From positions 248,001-312,000 of the forward strand of contig QEUM01000004.1 of the NCBI GenBank assembly GCA_003577165.1: a stretch of DNA of 64,000 bases, in the 5' to 3' direction. Of the stretch, positions 9,651 to 17,524 are shown piece by piece. Every line of letters begins with the position of its first letter. The stretch's first letter is position 1. The notes beneath the pieces are model-generated. The model made no database searches. It was not told the DNA's origin and saw nothing but the letters and a program-made list of their open reading frames with translations. The stretch comes from Armatimonadota bacterium. Lineage in GTDB: Bacteria; Armatimonadota; Fimbriimonadia; Fimbriimonadales; ATM1. The position numbers were made by a program, and so were the translations under genes.

Positions 9651-11375
9651 TCCTCCGGATCGGTCTCGATCAGAATGCCGAGTTCCCGCAGTTGTGCCGC
9701 ATCCACTTCGCTCGGAGCGTCCATGAGAGGGTCGTATCCTCCGCCCACTTTGGGGAACGCCATTACCTCTCGGATGTTGTCTTCTCCTAAGAGAAGCATG
9801 ACCAAGCGGTCGATTCCCGGCGCGATGCCGCCGTGCGGGGGGGCGCCAAGCCGAAAGGCCTGAAGGATGTGCCCGAAACGCTCTTGTTGCGACGCCTCGT
9901 CAATCCCAAGCAGCGAGAAGACGCGGGCTTGGACATCCGGTCGGTGGATTCTGATGCTGCCACTCGCCCATTCGACGCCGTTGCAGACGATGTCGTAGCA
10001 GTCCGCGCGTACCCGTCCGGGATCGGACTCCAGATACTCGAGGTCGCTCGCCTTCGGTGAAGTGAAAGGGTGGTGCGATGCCTCCCACCGTCCCTCCTCC
10101 TCGTCCCATAGCACGAGAGGGAAGTCGAGCACCCAACAGAACGCAAGGCGCATCGGATCTCGCAAGCCGCATCGGTCCCCGATCTCATTCCTGAGTCGAG
10201 CCAAAACGTTGAGCGTCACGGACTGTCTGTCGGCGACGAAGAGGAGCAGATCGCCCGGTTCCGCTGAGGCGGCTTGTGTGATCTTGGCTAACTGTTCCTT
10301 GCTGAAAAACCGAGCGATGCCCTTCGCTTCCTCGTCGTTCGAGGCTGCGACCGGCAGGTGCGCGAGCCCCTTTGCGCCGAACTCCTTCGCAAACGTTTCC
10401 ATGTCCGCAATCTGCTTTCGCGAAAGAGCGGCTCCTCCCGGGTACCGGATTCCACGAACGATGCCACCGGCTTCGACAGCCGAGCGAAACACGCCGAATT
10501 CGCTTTCAGACGCAATCTCCGTGACATCAAACAGCTCAAGGCCGAAGCGCAGGTCGGGCTTGTCCGTGCCGAATCTCGCCAGCGCGTCGTCGTAAGTGAG
10601 CCTCGGAAACTCCGATACCGGACTCAGGGGCAGGTCGAACTCCTCGATGACGCGATTGCATACAAACCGAGTCACGCCTTCGGCCACTTCGATCACATCT
10701 TCCTGCGTTACGAAACTCATCTCCAAGTCGAGTTGGGTGAATTCCGGCTGCCGATCCGCCCTCTGGGCTTCGTCTCGGAAGCACTTCGCGATCTGGTAGT
10801 ACCTCTCGACCCCCGCGACCATCAGCAGTTGCTTGTACTGCTGTGGGCTTTGTGGAAGCGCGTAGAACTTGCCCGGCTCCAGTCGGTAGGGAACGAGGTA
10901 GTCGCGCGCGCCTTCCGGAGTGCTCTTCGTCATGATCGGCGTCTCGATCTCGAGAAACCCACTTTCGTCCAGGTATTGGCGAATGTTGCGCACGCACGCT
11001 GCTCGGACAGCGAGTTTCTGATACATCGTTGGCCGCCGAAGGTCCACGTAGCGATGCTTGATCCGCAGTTCCTCGGAGACCTTGCGCATCTGCTCTTCGT
11101 CCGAAACCGGAAACGGCAAGACTTCGCACTCGTTGAGCACTTCGTAGTGCTCGACCACAACCTCGATCTCTCCCGTCGGCAACTTAGGGTTCACGGCTTC
11201 CGGACTTCGTTCCGCCACGAGGCCGGTCACGGACAGGACGAATTCGCTTCGCAGCGCTGAAGTAGAGGCCTCCAAGATCCCGGATCCGATGGCACCAACC
11301 GTTCAGCGTAACCGTCTTGCCGACGTCGCTCTTCCTCAGTTCGCCGCAGTATCGTGTGCGTTGGGAGAAGCTCAT
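9647..11375 (-). pseudogene. aspS: Aspartyl-tRNA synthetase gene broken by an internal deletion and frameshift
   Basis: Charges tRNA-Asp (or Asp and Asn tRNAs in non-discriminating forms). The N-terminus starts at ATG 11375 ([14 protein letters not shown]) and reads to RDLGG in one frame. The rest, from [11 protein letters not shown] to the stop at 9647, is in another frame. Against the E. coli protein about 77 nt are missing at 11255-11267. The loss covers roughly 25 residues of the anticodon-binding OB fold, including the equivalents of Phe35 and Gln46. The catalytic domain is intact, with class II motif 2 in CFRDEAQRADRQPEFTQLD and motif 3 in GIAPGIDRLVML. As this is normally an essential gene, an assembly or sequencing error is likely; a true pseudogene with a second copy elsewhere is the alternative. 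Confidence 0.88.
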
Positions 11376-11425
11376 GCGCGAGGCGACGAGTCTACCTGAC
11401 GGCGGTTTGGGGTAGGTTTCGACTG

Positions 11426-12772
11426 ATGAAGACGGTTGCACCGACAGACGGCATGCAGGTCGCCGAGTCCGTTCGGTTCGAGCCGGGCGTGTATTTCATG
11501 CCGCAGGGCATCGACATCGTCGCCGATGGAGTTGCAGTAGAGGCCGCCGGGGTTTCCTTCGTCGGCGTGGAAAGACAGGGTCAAGGCGTGCGAGTTCACA
11601 ACGCGTCCAACGTCTCGATCTCCGGTCTTTCGCTTCGCGAATATCGGCATGGCATCTTCGCCGAGGACTGCCGGGACGTTTCGATTTCAGGCTGCAACAT
11701 TCGCTGCACCGCAGAGCTTGCGCCGAACACGCTCTTTCTCGACATCTGGCTTCCCGTGGAGAGGGCGTACGGCGGGGCCGTTCTACTCAATCGCTGCGTC
11801 GGTGTCGAACTCGTCGAGAACGATTTTCAGCATCAGCAGAGCGGGCTGCTCGCCTATCACTGCTCCTCACTCAAGGCGCGCAATAACGAGTGCAATTACA
11901 ACAGCGGGTTCGGGATTTTCCTGTACGGAACCACGGATTCTGAGTTCATCGAGAACTCCTGCGATTACTGCTGCCGCTTTGAAGTCAGGGAGGGGGGGCT
12001 TCACTATGGGCACATGGGCGCGGATGCAGCGGGCTTCGTCTGCGTTGCCGGCTCAAGCCGGAATCGCTTTTACCGAAACACCGCCCGCCTCGGTGGCGAC
12101 GGCTTCTTTCTTGCGGGACGCGGGCCCGACATCGCCGCGGGCTGCGACGACAACGTGTTTGAGGAGAACGACGCATCCCTCAGTCCGAACATCGCATTCG
12201 AGGCGACGTTCTGCTCCGGCAACGTGTTCATCAACAACTTCGCCGATCGGTGCAATTACGGATTCTGGCTTGGGTTCAGTCGGAACACGAAAATCGAAGG
12301 CAACCGGATGCTGTTCAACCGGCAGGCCGGTATCGCCGTCGAGAACGGAATCGAGCTTGTCGTAACCGGCAACCACTTCCAGTCGAACGGTCACGGCATC
12401 CTCTTGTGGAGCCACCATGTCGCGGACTTCGCACAGTCGCATCCCGATAACGACACCAGCCGAGACTGGCAGATTACGGGGAACAGGTTCTACAGGAACG
12501 GAGTCGGCATCCGCATCGCTGCCGACCAGGACCATGGCATTCGCAACCTGGAGGCGGCCGACGCGGGCGACCCAAGCGTGTGGCCCCATTCCCACAAAAT
12601 TCTCGATAACGACATCCAAGACAACCGAATCGGGATCGAACTGGTCCGCACCCGCAAGAACGAAATCCGTGGCAATCTTCTCAGCGGCAACGTCGAGGCC
12701 AACATCCGAGAAGTGGACTGCGAGGAGAACGTAATCGGGCACAATCTCGGGAGACGAGGAGCGTATCTATAA
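11426..12772 (+). CDS. Right-handed beta-helix repeat protein (NosD/pectate-lyase-like)
   Basis: A 448-aa protein dominated by parallel beta-helix repeats, seen as regular NxF/NxI ladders such as [45 protein letters not shown] and [11 protein letters not shown]. Such folds occur in polysaccharide lyases, epimerases and NosD-type proteins. No catalytic lyase motif is evident. No signal peptide is seen from ATG 11426, which is in keeping with a cytoplasmic protein or a missing leader. Its TAA overlaps the probable start of pyrD. Confidence 0.8.
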   Translation: MKTVAPTDGMQVAESVRFEPGVYFMPQGIDIVADGVAVEAAGVSFVGVERQGQGVRVHNASNVSISGLSLREYRHGIFAEDCRDVSISGCNIRCTAELAPNTLFLDIWLPVERAYGGAVLLNRCVGVELVENDFQHQQSGLLAYHCSSLKARNNECNYNSGFGIFLYGTTDSEFIENSCDYCCRFEVREGGLHYGHMGADAAGFVCVAGSSRNRFYRNTARLGGDGFFLAGRGPDIAAGCDDNVFEENDASLSPNIAFEATFCSGNVFINNFADRCNYGFWLGFSRNTKIEGNRMLFNRQAGIAVENGIELVVTGNHFQSNGHGILLWSHHVADFAQSHPDNDTSRDWQITGNRFYRNGVGIRIAADQDHGIRNLEAADAGDPSVWPHSHKILDNDIQDNRIGIELVRTRKNEIRGNLLSGNVEANIREVDCEENVIGHNLGRRGAYL

Positions 12773-13806
12773 TCTACGAGAAACTCGTTCGCTCGATCCT
12801 CTTCAGGTTCGACCCTGAGCGCGCGCATCGCTTTGCGATGTGGGCCATCGAGTCGGGTCTCGCAAGATCTTCTCCTGTCGAAGACCCTCGCCTGCGATGC
12901 ACATCGTTCGGCAAGCGGCTCCCCCACCCGGTGGGGCTTGCCGCAGGTTTCGATAAGGACGGCGACGCGCTCAACGCCTGGGCTTCGCTGGGATTTGCCT
13001 TCGTCGAATTGGGCACAGTGACGCTGCGCCCGCAGATGGGAAACAAGACCCCTCGACTTTTCCGGCTTCCGCAGGATGACGCGCTGATCAACCGGATGGG
13101 GTTCAACAACGCAGGTCTCGACGAATTGGAGCGAAGGCTCTCCCTTCGGCGGACTCCGATCCCCGTCGGCGTCAACATCGGACGAAACCGCGATACGAAG
13201 AACGAAGACGCCGTCGAAGACTACGCGGAGTGCGCCCGCAGGGTGCACAAGATGGCGGACTACATCGCGGTGAACGTGAGTTCTCCGAACACTCCGGGAC
13301 TGAGGCTGCTGCAAGGGCCTGAAAGCCTTGGAACACTTTTGAAAGCAGTGGTCGAAGCATCGCAGGACACGCCTGTGTTCGTCAAGGTTTCGCCTGACTC
13401 GACGGACGACGAACTCAAAGAGGTTACCGATGTCTGTCGCTCGGAAAGAGTGAAGGGAATCATCGCCACGAACACGACCGTGAAGCGAACGAACCTGAGA
13501 TCCAACGCCGCTTCCGAGGAGGGCGGGTTGTCGGGAAGGCCGCTCCGGTCGCGGGCAGAACAGGTTTGCAAGTTGTTGCGCACCTACGCGCGAGACGAAC
13601 TCGAAATCATCGGCGTCGGCGGAATCTTCACTGGTGACGATCTCTTCCGAAGGCTCGCCGCTGGAGCGAACGCGTGCCAGATCTACACTGCCTTTGTGTA
13701 TCGTGGCCCCCACGCGGTGTCGAGAATCCTCCACGAACTCTTGGAGCGCATGGACAAAGAGGGCATTACAGACCTTACGGAACTGGCGAGCCGGTGGTAC
13801 GCTTAG
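12769..13806 (+). CDS. pyrD: Dihydroorotate dehydrogenase, class 2 (quinone-linked)
   Basis: Fourth step of pyrimidine synthesis: oxidises dihydroorotate with electrons passed to quinone. FMN-site and catalytic features include GLAAGFDKDGDA, GFVELGTVT-like FAFVELGTVTLRPQMGN, and VNVSSPNTPGLR with the class 2 serine. The conserved N-terminus [22 protein letters not shown] is encoded upstream of the first ATG (12838). The only start fitting it is ATA 12769, or ATC 12772, behind a GAGGAG at 12756-12761. Either would be a rare start codon or an ATG-to-ATA change. The ATA overlaps the stop of the beta-helix gene, suggesting translational coupling. Length from 12769 is 345 aa. Confidence 0.9.
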   Translation: MIYEKLVRSILFRFDPERAHRFAMWAIESGLARSSPVEDPRLRCTSFGKRLPHPVGLAAGFDKDGDALNAWASLGFAFVELGTVTLRPQMGNKTPRLFRLPQDDALINRMGFNNAGLDELERRLSLRRTPIPVGVNIGRNRDTKNEDAVEDYAECARRVHKMADYIAVNVSSPNTPGLRLLQGPESLGTLLKAVVEASQDTPVFVKVSPDSTDDELKEVTDVCRSERVKGIIATNTTVKRTNLRSNAASEEGGLSGRPLRSRAEQVCKLLRTYARDELEIIGVGGIFTGDDLFRRLAAGANACQIYTAFVYRGPHAVSRILHELLERMDKEGITDLTELASRWYA

Positions 13807-14606
13807 GCACGTCTTCGTGGACGGCAGAGGGCTGGAATCGAGCCTTCTACCCTGAACGGCTTCCACCACGCGACTACATTGCCTACTATTCGAAGCAGTT
13901 CAATACGGTCGAGATCGACGCGACGTTTTACGCAATTCCCGCGGCTCGAACGGTCCAAAGGTGGTACGAAGCGACCGAACCGGGCTTCTTGTTTGCTGCA
14001 AAGGTCCCGCAAGAGATCACGCACGAACGGTTGCTCCTCGACTGCGAGATGCAAGTGCAGGCATTCGTGGACGCGATGTCCGGATTGCGTGAAAAATTGG
14101 GGCCTTTGTTATTTCAGTTTCGGTATTTCCGAAAGGGCGAAATCGAACTGGACGAGTTCGTCAGCCGATTATCGGCAATTCTCGGCCTTGTCCCGGAGGG
14201 AATGCAGGTAGCCGTTGAAACGCGCAACAAGACTTGGCTCCGGGAGCCGCTGCTCGGCCTGTTGAGGGATCACGGCGTGGCCCTGGCTCTTATCGACCAC
14301 CCTTACATGCCGTTCGCCGGCCAATATCGTGAGCGTGTCCACGAACTCATAACGACCGACTTCACGTACATCAGATGGCTGGGCGACCGCCAGAGAACTG
14401 AAGACATGATCGCAAAGGTCTTAGGCGAGATTTCGTTCGAGAAGTCGGTCGTGGATCGTGAACCTCACATCACCGCATGGGCGGAACTCATCCGGAGCCT
14501 GGACGACGACCGATTTCGAATCTTCGGCTACTTCAACAACCACTACTCCGGCTATGCGATCAACGACTTGCGGCGACTGCAGCAACTTCTCGGCATTGAG
14601 AGTTAG
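13794..14606 (+). CDS. DUF72 family protein
   Basis: A TIM-barrel-like DUF72 protein of about 270 aa and unknown function. The GTG at 13794 gives VVRLGTSSWTAEGW followed by FYPERLPPRDYIAYYSKQFNTVEID, the diagnostic N-terminus of the family (GTSGW, FYP, LxxYAxxFNTVEIN). Later segments include FAAKVPQEITHER, QFRYF, AVETRNKTW and the C-terminal YFNNHYSGYAINDLRRL, also typical. The start lies inside the end of pyrD, overlapping by 13 bases. It converges with the M48 protease gene with a 4-base overlap. Confidence 0.88.
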   Translation: MVRLGTSSWTAEGWNRAFYPERLPPRDYIAYYSKQFNTVEIDATFYAIPAARTVQRWYEATEPGFLFAAKVPQEITHERLLLDCEMQVQAFVDAMSGLREKLGPLLFQFRYFRKGEIELDEFVSRLSAILGLVPEGMQVAVETRNKTWLREPLLGLLRDHGVALALIDHPYMPFAGQYRERVHELITTDFTYIRWLGDRQRTEDMIAKVLGEISFEKSVVDREPHITAWAELIRSLDDDRFRIFGYFNNHYSGYAINDLRRLQQLLGIES

Positions 14607-15562
14607 TCTGGATCGGGCCGGCGCACCGGGATCTCAGGCATGCCTTCGAACTCCTTTTTCTCCGGCGCGATCGTCGCTCCCATCTCCTTGAGTCTGAGAA
14701 CACGCTGGGAAATCGGTGGGTGGGTGGAGAAGAGGCCGTTGATTGCCGCGCTCATCTTGTCGAAAGGGTTAACGATAAACATGTGCTCAACGGCGTGATT
14801 CCCCGCTTCGAGGGGATCCGGGTCGCTGGCAATTTTCACGAGGGCCGACGCGAGGCCGTTCGGATTCCTTGTAAATTGGACCGCCGACGCATCTGCGAGA
14901 TACTCTCGCTTTCGGCTGACCGCCATCTTCAGCAGAACCGCGAACAGGGGCGCGAGAATGATGAGCAAGATGGCGAAGATCGCCAGGGCCCCGGTTCCGC
15001 CCGATTTCGAGTCTCGCCTCGATCCGCGCGTGGATCGCAAGAACGAGTCCCGCAGCATGACGAGGATTCCGACGGTCAGAGCAAGCGTGAGCATGAGACG
15101 CGTGTCGTAGTTCCGAATGTGCGCGAGTTCGTGCGCCATCACGCCCTGTAGCTCGTCCCTGTCGAGTTTCTTCAGGATCCCAGTGGTGAAGCACACCGCC
15201 GCCTTCCTCGGGTGCCATCCTGTCGCGAACGCGTTCGGAGAGGAGTCATCGATGACCCACACCTCGGGCATAGGAATGCCTGCGGCGATCGCCATCTCCT
15301 CACCGACGTTGACGAGGACTTGATCTTCTTCATGCGTTGCGCGGCGCGCGCCCACCATGGTTAGCACCGATCGGCTTCCGCCGGTAGAAAGGAAGGCTGC
15401 GTAGATTAGCGTGAAAAGAACCGCTCCAGCGGCCCCCACCCACCAGAAATCACGTTCGTACAGGAAAACGAATGCGGATGCCGTGGCGGCCAGCAGCAGG
15501 CCCATAAAGAAAACAAGCAACGCCGTAGCGCGCTTGTTTGCCGAGATCTGTTTCCAGAACAC
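14603..15562 (-). CDS. htpX: M48 family zinc metalloprotease (HtpX-like)
   Basis: Membrane-bound zinc protease that degrades damaged membrane proteins. Two N-terminal membrane helices (about 14-35 and 42-60) precede the zinc motif HELAH at residues 144-148, followed by two more helices around 157-171 and 187-210 and the third-ligand region in SRKREYLADASAV. The length of 319 aa is within the HtpX range. It starts 21 bases after the LemA gene on the same strand; LemA-M48 pairs are a recurring association. Confidence 0.9.
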   Translation of the reverse strand: MFWKQISANKRATALLVFFMGLLLAATASAFVFLYERDFWWVGAAGAVLFTLIYAAFLSTGGSRSVLTMVGARRATHEEDQVLVNVGEEMAIAAGIPMPEVWVIDDSSPNAFATGWHPRKAAVCFTTGILKKLDRDELQGVMAHELAHIRNYDTRLMLTLALTVGILVMLRDSFLRSTRGSRRDSKSGGTGALAIFAILLIILAPLFAVLLKMAVSRKREYLADASAVQFTRNPNGLASALVKIASDPDPLEAGNHAVEHMFIVNPFDKMSAAINGLFSTHPPISQRVLRLKEMGATIAPEKKEFEGMPEIPVRRPDPD

Positions 15563-15583
15563 TTCGGTGTTTCTGGAGGAGGC

Positions 15584-16141
15584 TTACGTGAACTGAACCT
15601 TCACCGGCTCGCGTGCTGCAGGTTCGTCGATTTCGAACATGTCCCGCTTCTTGAAGTTGAACATGCTTGCCAAGATGTTCGTTGGGAACTGTTCGATTTT
15701 CGTGTTCAAGTTCAGGACGGAGTCGTTGTAGAACTGTCTGGCGAACGCGATCTTGTTTTCGGTGCTCGCCAATTCCTCCTGCAAGGCCAACATGTTCTGG
15801 TTTGCCTTGAGGTCGGGATACGCTTCGGCGACGGCGAACAGCCCGGAGAGCGCGCGGGTCAGGACGTTTTCTGCCTCGGCCTGTTGCCTCACTCCTGTTG
15901 CGTCGATCGCGTGCTGCCGCGCCAGGATTACCTTTTCAAGGGTTTCCTGCTCATGCTTCATGTAACCCTTGACGGTCTCGACCAGATTCGGGATCAGGTC
16001 GTATCGGCGTCGAAGTTGAACGTCGATCTGACTCCAAGCGTTGTTGACTTCTTGCCGTGCACGGACGAGGCCGTTGTACATCCCCGCCACGATGAGGAGG
16101 AGCAGTAGGACTGCACCAATGAATACAAATAGCCCGACCAT
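15584..16141 (-). CDS. lemA: LemA family protein
   Basis: A 185-aa LemA protein with a single N-terminal membrane helix (residues 3-22) and a helical-bundle body. The signature NNAWSQIDVQLRRRYDLIPNLVETVKGY is exact for the family; YNDSVLNLNTKIEQFPTNILA is the usual C-terminal block. LemA proteins have an extracytoplasmic N-terminus and unknown function. It is first in a two-gene unit with the M48 protease, suggesting a membrane quality-control role. Confidence 0.93.
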   Translation of the reverse strand: MVGLFVFIGAVLLLLLIVAGMYNGLVRARQEVNNAWSQIDVQLRRRYDLIPNLVETVKGYMKHEQETLEKVILARQHAIDATGVRQQAEAENVLTRALSGLFAVAEAYPDLKANQNMLALQEELASTENKIAFARQFYNDSVLNLNTKIEQFPTNILASMFNFKKRDMFEIDEPAAREPVKVQFT

Positions 16142-16213
16142 TTCGACCTCCTACCGGATTGTACATGATACGGTTCGGTCACCCTGCTGGGTTGCGACGG
16201 AGCCTGAAACAAG

Positions 16214-16244
16214 GGCGCCCCTGTAACTCGGTCACAGGGGCGCC
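16214..16244 (-). terminator. Strong hairpin terminator after the small lipoprotein gene
   Basis: A perfect 11-bp GC-rich stem (16214-16224 with 16234-16244) and a 9-nt loop lie 25 bases past the stop of the lipoprotein gene on the minus strand. It is followed in that direction by a T-rich stretch beginning CTTGTTT. It also separates that gene from lemA. Confidence 0.75.
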
Positions 16245-16268
16245 TGACGAATCGCTGTCGCGGAGGGA

Positions 16269-16406
16269 CTAGCTTCCGCCCTCTCCGCCTGCACCTTCAG
16301 CCGGCGCTTTTTCCGTGCCCTCGGTGGCTTCACCGCCACCGCTACAGCCCGCAAGAATGCCGCCAAGCACGGCGATCGTCAAAAAAGCAGCTAACCATCG
16401 TTTCAT
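16269..16406 (-). CDS. Small lipoprotein, 45 aa
   Basis: A short ORF (MKRWLAAFLTIAVLGGILAG followed by a lipobox cysteine at residue 21) with a mature part of only about 25 residues, rich in Gly, Glu and Ala. An ideal Shine-Dalgarno (GGAGGTGAG) precedes the ATG at 16406, and a strong terminator follows. These three signals together make it a real gene despite its size. The mature peptide has no recognisable domain; small Gly/Glu-rich lipoproteins of this kind may act as envelope spacers or simply be abundant surface components. Confidence 0.8.
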   Translation of the reverse strand: MKRWLAAFLTIAVLGGILAGCSGGGEATEGTEKAPAEGAGGEGGS

Positions 16407-16554
16407 ATGTCTCACCTCCGTCAGATTGGATTTGTTCGGCCAGAAGTCATCTGGCCCGACCCCCTCGTTTGAAGCGGCCCACGGACTATATACCCCGCAG
16501 AACGCCTAGCCCTGGTAGCAGAGAGCCGAACGGCCCTGCGGTATTCTCCCGCCG

Positions 16555-16971
16555 ATGCCGTCCAGGCACAGCGTTTCCGGCCCCGTCGTCGCGATCCTGT
16601 TGGCCTCTCTGACTCTCTTTGTGTTCGCCTCCAATCAGGCGACCGGGCCGGAGGGCGCGCTCCACCGCTTTTTCCGAGCCGTCAGCGAGAGGAGGCCGGA
16701 TCGGGCCCTCGCAGCCACAGGTGGCCTCGACTCCCCTTCGCTGCGATGGCTCTACGGCGAGAGCAGCGCCGTTTTCGGGATGGGGGGGCGGTACGCCGTC
16801 CTCGAGATCCGGAGGGAGGGAGATCACGCCCATGCAGTCGTGCTCTTCCAGTACCCGAACGGATACGAGGAGACGACCGTCTGGATGCTCTACCGCAAGC
16901 AAAGTACATGGTATGTTCACCCTGAGATGACGGCCTACTTCTTCGGCCAAGGGACCCTGGGCGTACAATGA
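16555..16971 (+). CDS. Anchored small protein, NTF2-like fold, 138 aa
   Basis: An N-terminal hydrophobic segment (residues 10-25) leads into a short alpha-beta domain. ALHRFFRAVSERRPDRALAA, then strand-rich YAVLEIRREGDHAHAVVLFQY and TTVWMLYRKQSTWYVHP, resemble the NTF2/DUF4878 type of small extracytoplasmic domain. It overlaps the next gene by 4 bases (ATGA). The neighbour has the same architecture, so they are probably diverged tandem duplicates. Function unknown. Confidence 0.65.
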   Translation: MPSRHSVSGPVVAILLASLTLFVFASNQATGPEGALHRFFRAVSERRPDRALAATGGLDSPSLRWLYGESSAVFGMGGRYAVLEIRREGDHAHAVVLFQYPNGYEETTVWMLYRKQSTWYVHPEMTAYFFGQGTLGVQ

Positions 16972-17423
16972 TGATCCGGCGTCGAAAAGAAATCGGCCGA
17001 ATGCGATTCGACCTCGTCGCTGTCTTTCTTGTCGTTTCGGTCTTCGTCGTCATTGCCGTCTTGTCCCTCGCTGCCCAATCCCCTGAGGCCGCTGCGGATG
17101 AATTCATGCGCGCTCTCGCGAGGCACGACGTGGACACTCTCACGGAGATGAGTTATCTTCCCGACGCCGATCCGCCTCTCAAGGAGCAGTGGCAAACCTG
17201 CGTCGAGAGGGCAAAGCACTATGTGTTCTTGTGGGAGTACTACGGGATCAAGCGAGTCTCGGACGATGAGGCCTCGATTCGCCTCGCCATCATGGAGTTC
17301 CGAGGCGCGCAGGGCGGTGCCGAGGGAGAGGAAGTGGAGTTGCCCCTCATACGGCAGGAGGGACGTTGGAAGGTGGATCTAACATCTCTCTCGCGCAGGT
17401 TCTTTCCTGCGCTGCCTCGGTGA
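16968..17423 (+). CDS. Anchored small protein, NTF2-like fold, 151 aa
   Basis: Similar in layout to the gene before it: a membrane anchor at residues 15-36, a helix AAADEFMRALARHDVDTLTEM, and strands ending in EGRWKVDLTSL, the common closing strand of NTF2-like lipoprotein domains. The ATG at 16968 overlaps the previous stop, and a second in-frame ATG follows immediately. Neither protein has a lipobox. A role as envelope-anchored sensor or binding domain is possible but only inferred. Confidence 0.65.
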   Translation: MMIRRRKEIGRMRFDLVAVFLVVSVFVVIAVLSLAAQSPEAAADEFMRALARHDVDTLTEMSYLPDADPPLKEQWQTCVERAKHYVFLWEYYGIKRVSDDEASIRLAIMEFRGAQGGAEGEEVELPLIRQEGRWKVDLTSLSRRFFPALPR

Positions 17424-17524
17424 TGACGCCGGTACCGTACTTTCAATTCCGCCCCTTGCGAAAAGTCCCGGGGCTCTAAGCGCACTCGTTCAGGTCTGAG
17501 CAGCGGCGCGGGTAAAACGACTGA

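Noticed and set aside
12490-13869. 459-codon minus-strand open frame opposite pyrD
   Set aside because: It is the antisense shadow of pyrD, which has full family motifs.
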